Positions 6,832 through 7,510 of a DNA stretch of 7,510 nucleotides are shown here, in pieces. The position numbers and the translations under genes are program-made. How positions within the stretch are numbered: position 1 is the first letter of the stretch; each line of letters starts with the position of its first letter. Below the pieces are notes generated by a model. That model worked only from the letters and a program-made list of their open reading frames with translations. It did no database searches and had not been told where the DNA came from. Origin of the DNA: Brevundimonas sp. (GTDB taxonomy: Bacteria; Pseudomonadota; Alphaproteobacteria; Caulobacterales; Caulobacteraceae); NCBI RefSeq assembly GCF_031082345.1, contig NZ_JAVHLH010000139.1, positions 1 to 7,510 of the forward strand, in the 5' to 3' direction.

Positions 6832-6846
6832 CGACCCGCCTTATCC
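6819..6846 (+). promoter_or_regulatory. Candidate rpe promoter, possibly giving a leaderless mRNA
   Basis: TTGCTA at 6819-6824 and TTATCC at 6841-6846 are separated by 16 bases. Transcription from this pair would begin at or within a base or two of the rpe ATG at 6854. There is no Shine-Dalgarno sequence before that ATG (the bases are CCCCGGATC), which fits a leaderless message, a common form in Caulobacter relatives. The hexamers are weak matches. Confidence 0.3.
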
Positions 6847-6853
6847 CCGGATC

Positions 6854-7510
6854 ATGCCCGCCCCCCTGATCTGCCCCTCCATCCTCGCCAGCGACTTCGC
6901 CCGCCTGGGCGAGGAGGTCGCCGCCCTCGAGGCCGCCGGCGCCGACTGGGTCCATGTCGACGTCATGGACGGCCATTTCGTGCCCAACATCACCCTCGGC
7001 CCGGACGTGGTGAAGGCGCTGCGCCCACACACGACCCTGCCGTTCGACGTCCATCTGATGGTCGCGCCGGTCGATCCCTGGCTGGAGGCCTATCGCGAGG
7101 CCGGGGCGGACTATCTGACCGTCCATCCCGAGAGCGGGCCCCACCTGCACCGCACCCTCGGCCGCATCTGCCAGCTGGGGGCCAAGGCCGGCGTGGTGCT
7201 CAATCCCGGCACGCCGCTGACGGTGCTGGAGGAGGTGATCGACCTCGTCGATCTGGTGCTGCTGATGTCGGTCAATCACGGTTTCGGCGGCCAGTCCTTC
7301 ATTCCCTCCACCCTGCGCAAGATCGAACGCGCCCGCGCCCTGCTCGACGCCGCGGGATCGAAGGCGCACCTGCAGGTCGACGGCGGGGTCACCGCCGCCA
7401 ACGCCGGGGCCTGCGTCGCCGCCGGAGCCGACGCCCTGGTCGCGGGCACGGCGGTGTTCCGGGGCGGCCCGCCCGCCTATGCCGACAACATCCGGGCGCT
7501 GAAGGCCGCC
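6854..7510 (+). CDS. rpe: Ribulose-phosphate 3-epimerase (3' end cut by the window edge)
   Basis: Rpe interconverts D-ribulose 5-phosphate and D-xylulose 5-phosphate in the pentose phosphate pathway. The frame from ATG 6854 stays open for 219 codons to the edge; the family is about 220-225 residues long, so only a few residues are missing. It has a TIM-barrel layout with CPSILASDF (7-15), WVHVDVMDGHFVPN (32-45, metal/catalytic His34 and Asp36), FDVHLM (64-69, His67), a phosphate loop around 138-146, LQVDGGV (172-178, catalytic Asp175) and ALVAGTAVF near the end. The catalytic and metal residues are all in place. One oddity is NHGFGGQ at 140-146, where the family normally has NPGFGGQ. The start is fixed by the conserved PSILASDF close behind it. 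No Shine-Dalgarno sequence is visible. Confidence 0.96.
   Translation, partial: MPAPLICPSILASDFARLGEEVAALEAAGADWVHVDVMDGHFVPNITLGPDVVKALRPHTTLPFDVHLMVAPVDPWLEAYREAGADYLTVHPESGPHLHRTLGRICQLGAKAGVVLNPGTPLTVLEEVIDLVDLVLLMSVNHGFGGQSFIPSTLRKIERARALLDAAGSKAHLQVDGGVTAANAGACVAAGADALVAGTAVFRGGPPAYADNIRALKAA

Noticed and set aside
6740..7369. Extension of the OsmC frame upstream to an ATG at 7369
   Set aside because: The added 210 residues are antisense to rpe and unlike any OsmC protein. The family N-terminus begins at ATG 6739.
1..7510. Mobile elements, CRISPR arrays, tRNA or rRNA genes, defence systems
   Set aside because: No transposase or integrase, no spaced repeats, no cloverleaf or rRNA sequence was seen. 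Apart from the leaders, the window is fully accounted for by housekeeping-type genes.

Overview
The window is about 7.5 kb of very GC-rich DNA with strong G/C preference at third codon positions. It looks like an ordinary chromosomal segment of an alphaproteobacterium. The protein styles, a possible leaderless start and a promoter-like sequence of the Caulobacter type suggest the Caulobacterales (Caulobacter/Brevundimonas-like), but this is inferred from sequence character, not from a database match. There is no insertion sequence, phage gene, CRISPR array, tRNA or rRNA.

Layout. (1) 1-1141, minus strand: the N-terminal 40% or so of the mismatch repair protein MutS, running off the left edge. 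The last ~28 bases at the edge are inverted relative to the rest of the gene. (2) 1142-1538: a gene-poor stretch holding a cobalamin (vitamin B12) riboswitch, a promoter-like sequence before it, and hairpins after it that could form its expression platform. (3) 1539-3377, plus strand: BtuB, the TonB-dependent outer-membrane B12 receptor controlled by that riboswitch. (4) 3361-4266, minus strand: an aldo/keto-reductase-fold protein whose four usual catalytic residues all appear to be replaced. Its 3' end overlaps the 3' end of btuB by 17 bases. (5) 4355-6241, minus strand: the complete DNA helicase RecQ. (6) 6278-6739, minus strand: a complete OsmC-family protein with both redox cysteines. (7) 6854-7510, plus strand: ribulose-phosphate 3-epimerase, open at the right edge.

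How the genes relate. The riboswitch and btuB form a clear functional pair: when intracellular B12 is sufficient, the leader should reduce expression of the outer-membrane importer. OsmC, RecQ and the reductase-like gene lie head to tail on the minus strand with gaps of 36 and about 88 bases, so they may be co-transcribed, though they share no obvious pathway. mutS and recQ are both DNA repair genes, but btuB separates them and they do not form an operon. rpe is transcribed divergently from osmC.

The main points for a second look are the inverted mutS segment at the left edge, the apparently dead reductase, the layout of the btuB expression platform, and an unusual histidine in the phosphate-binding loop of Rpe. 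I see no convincing new multi-gene system.
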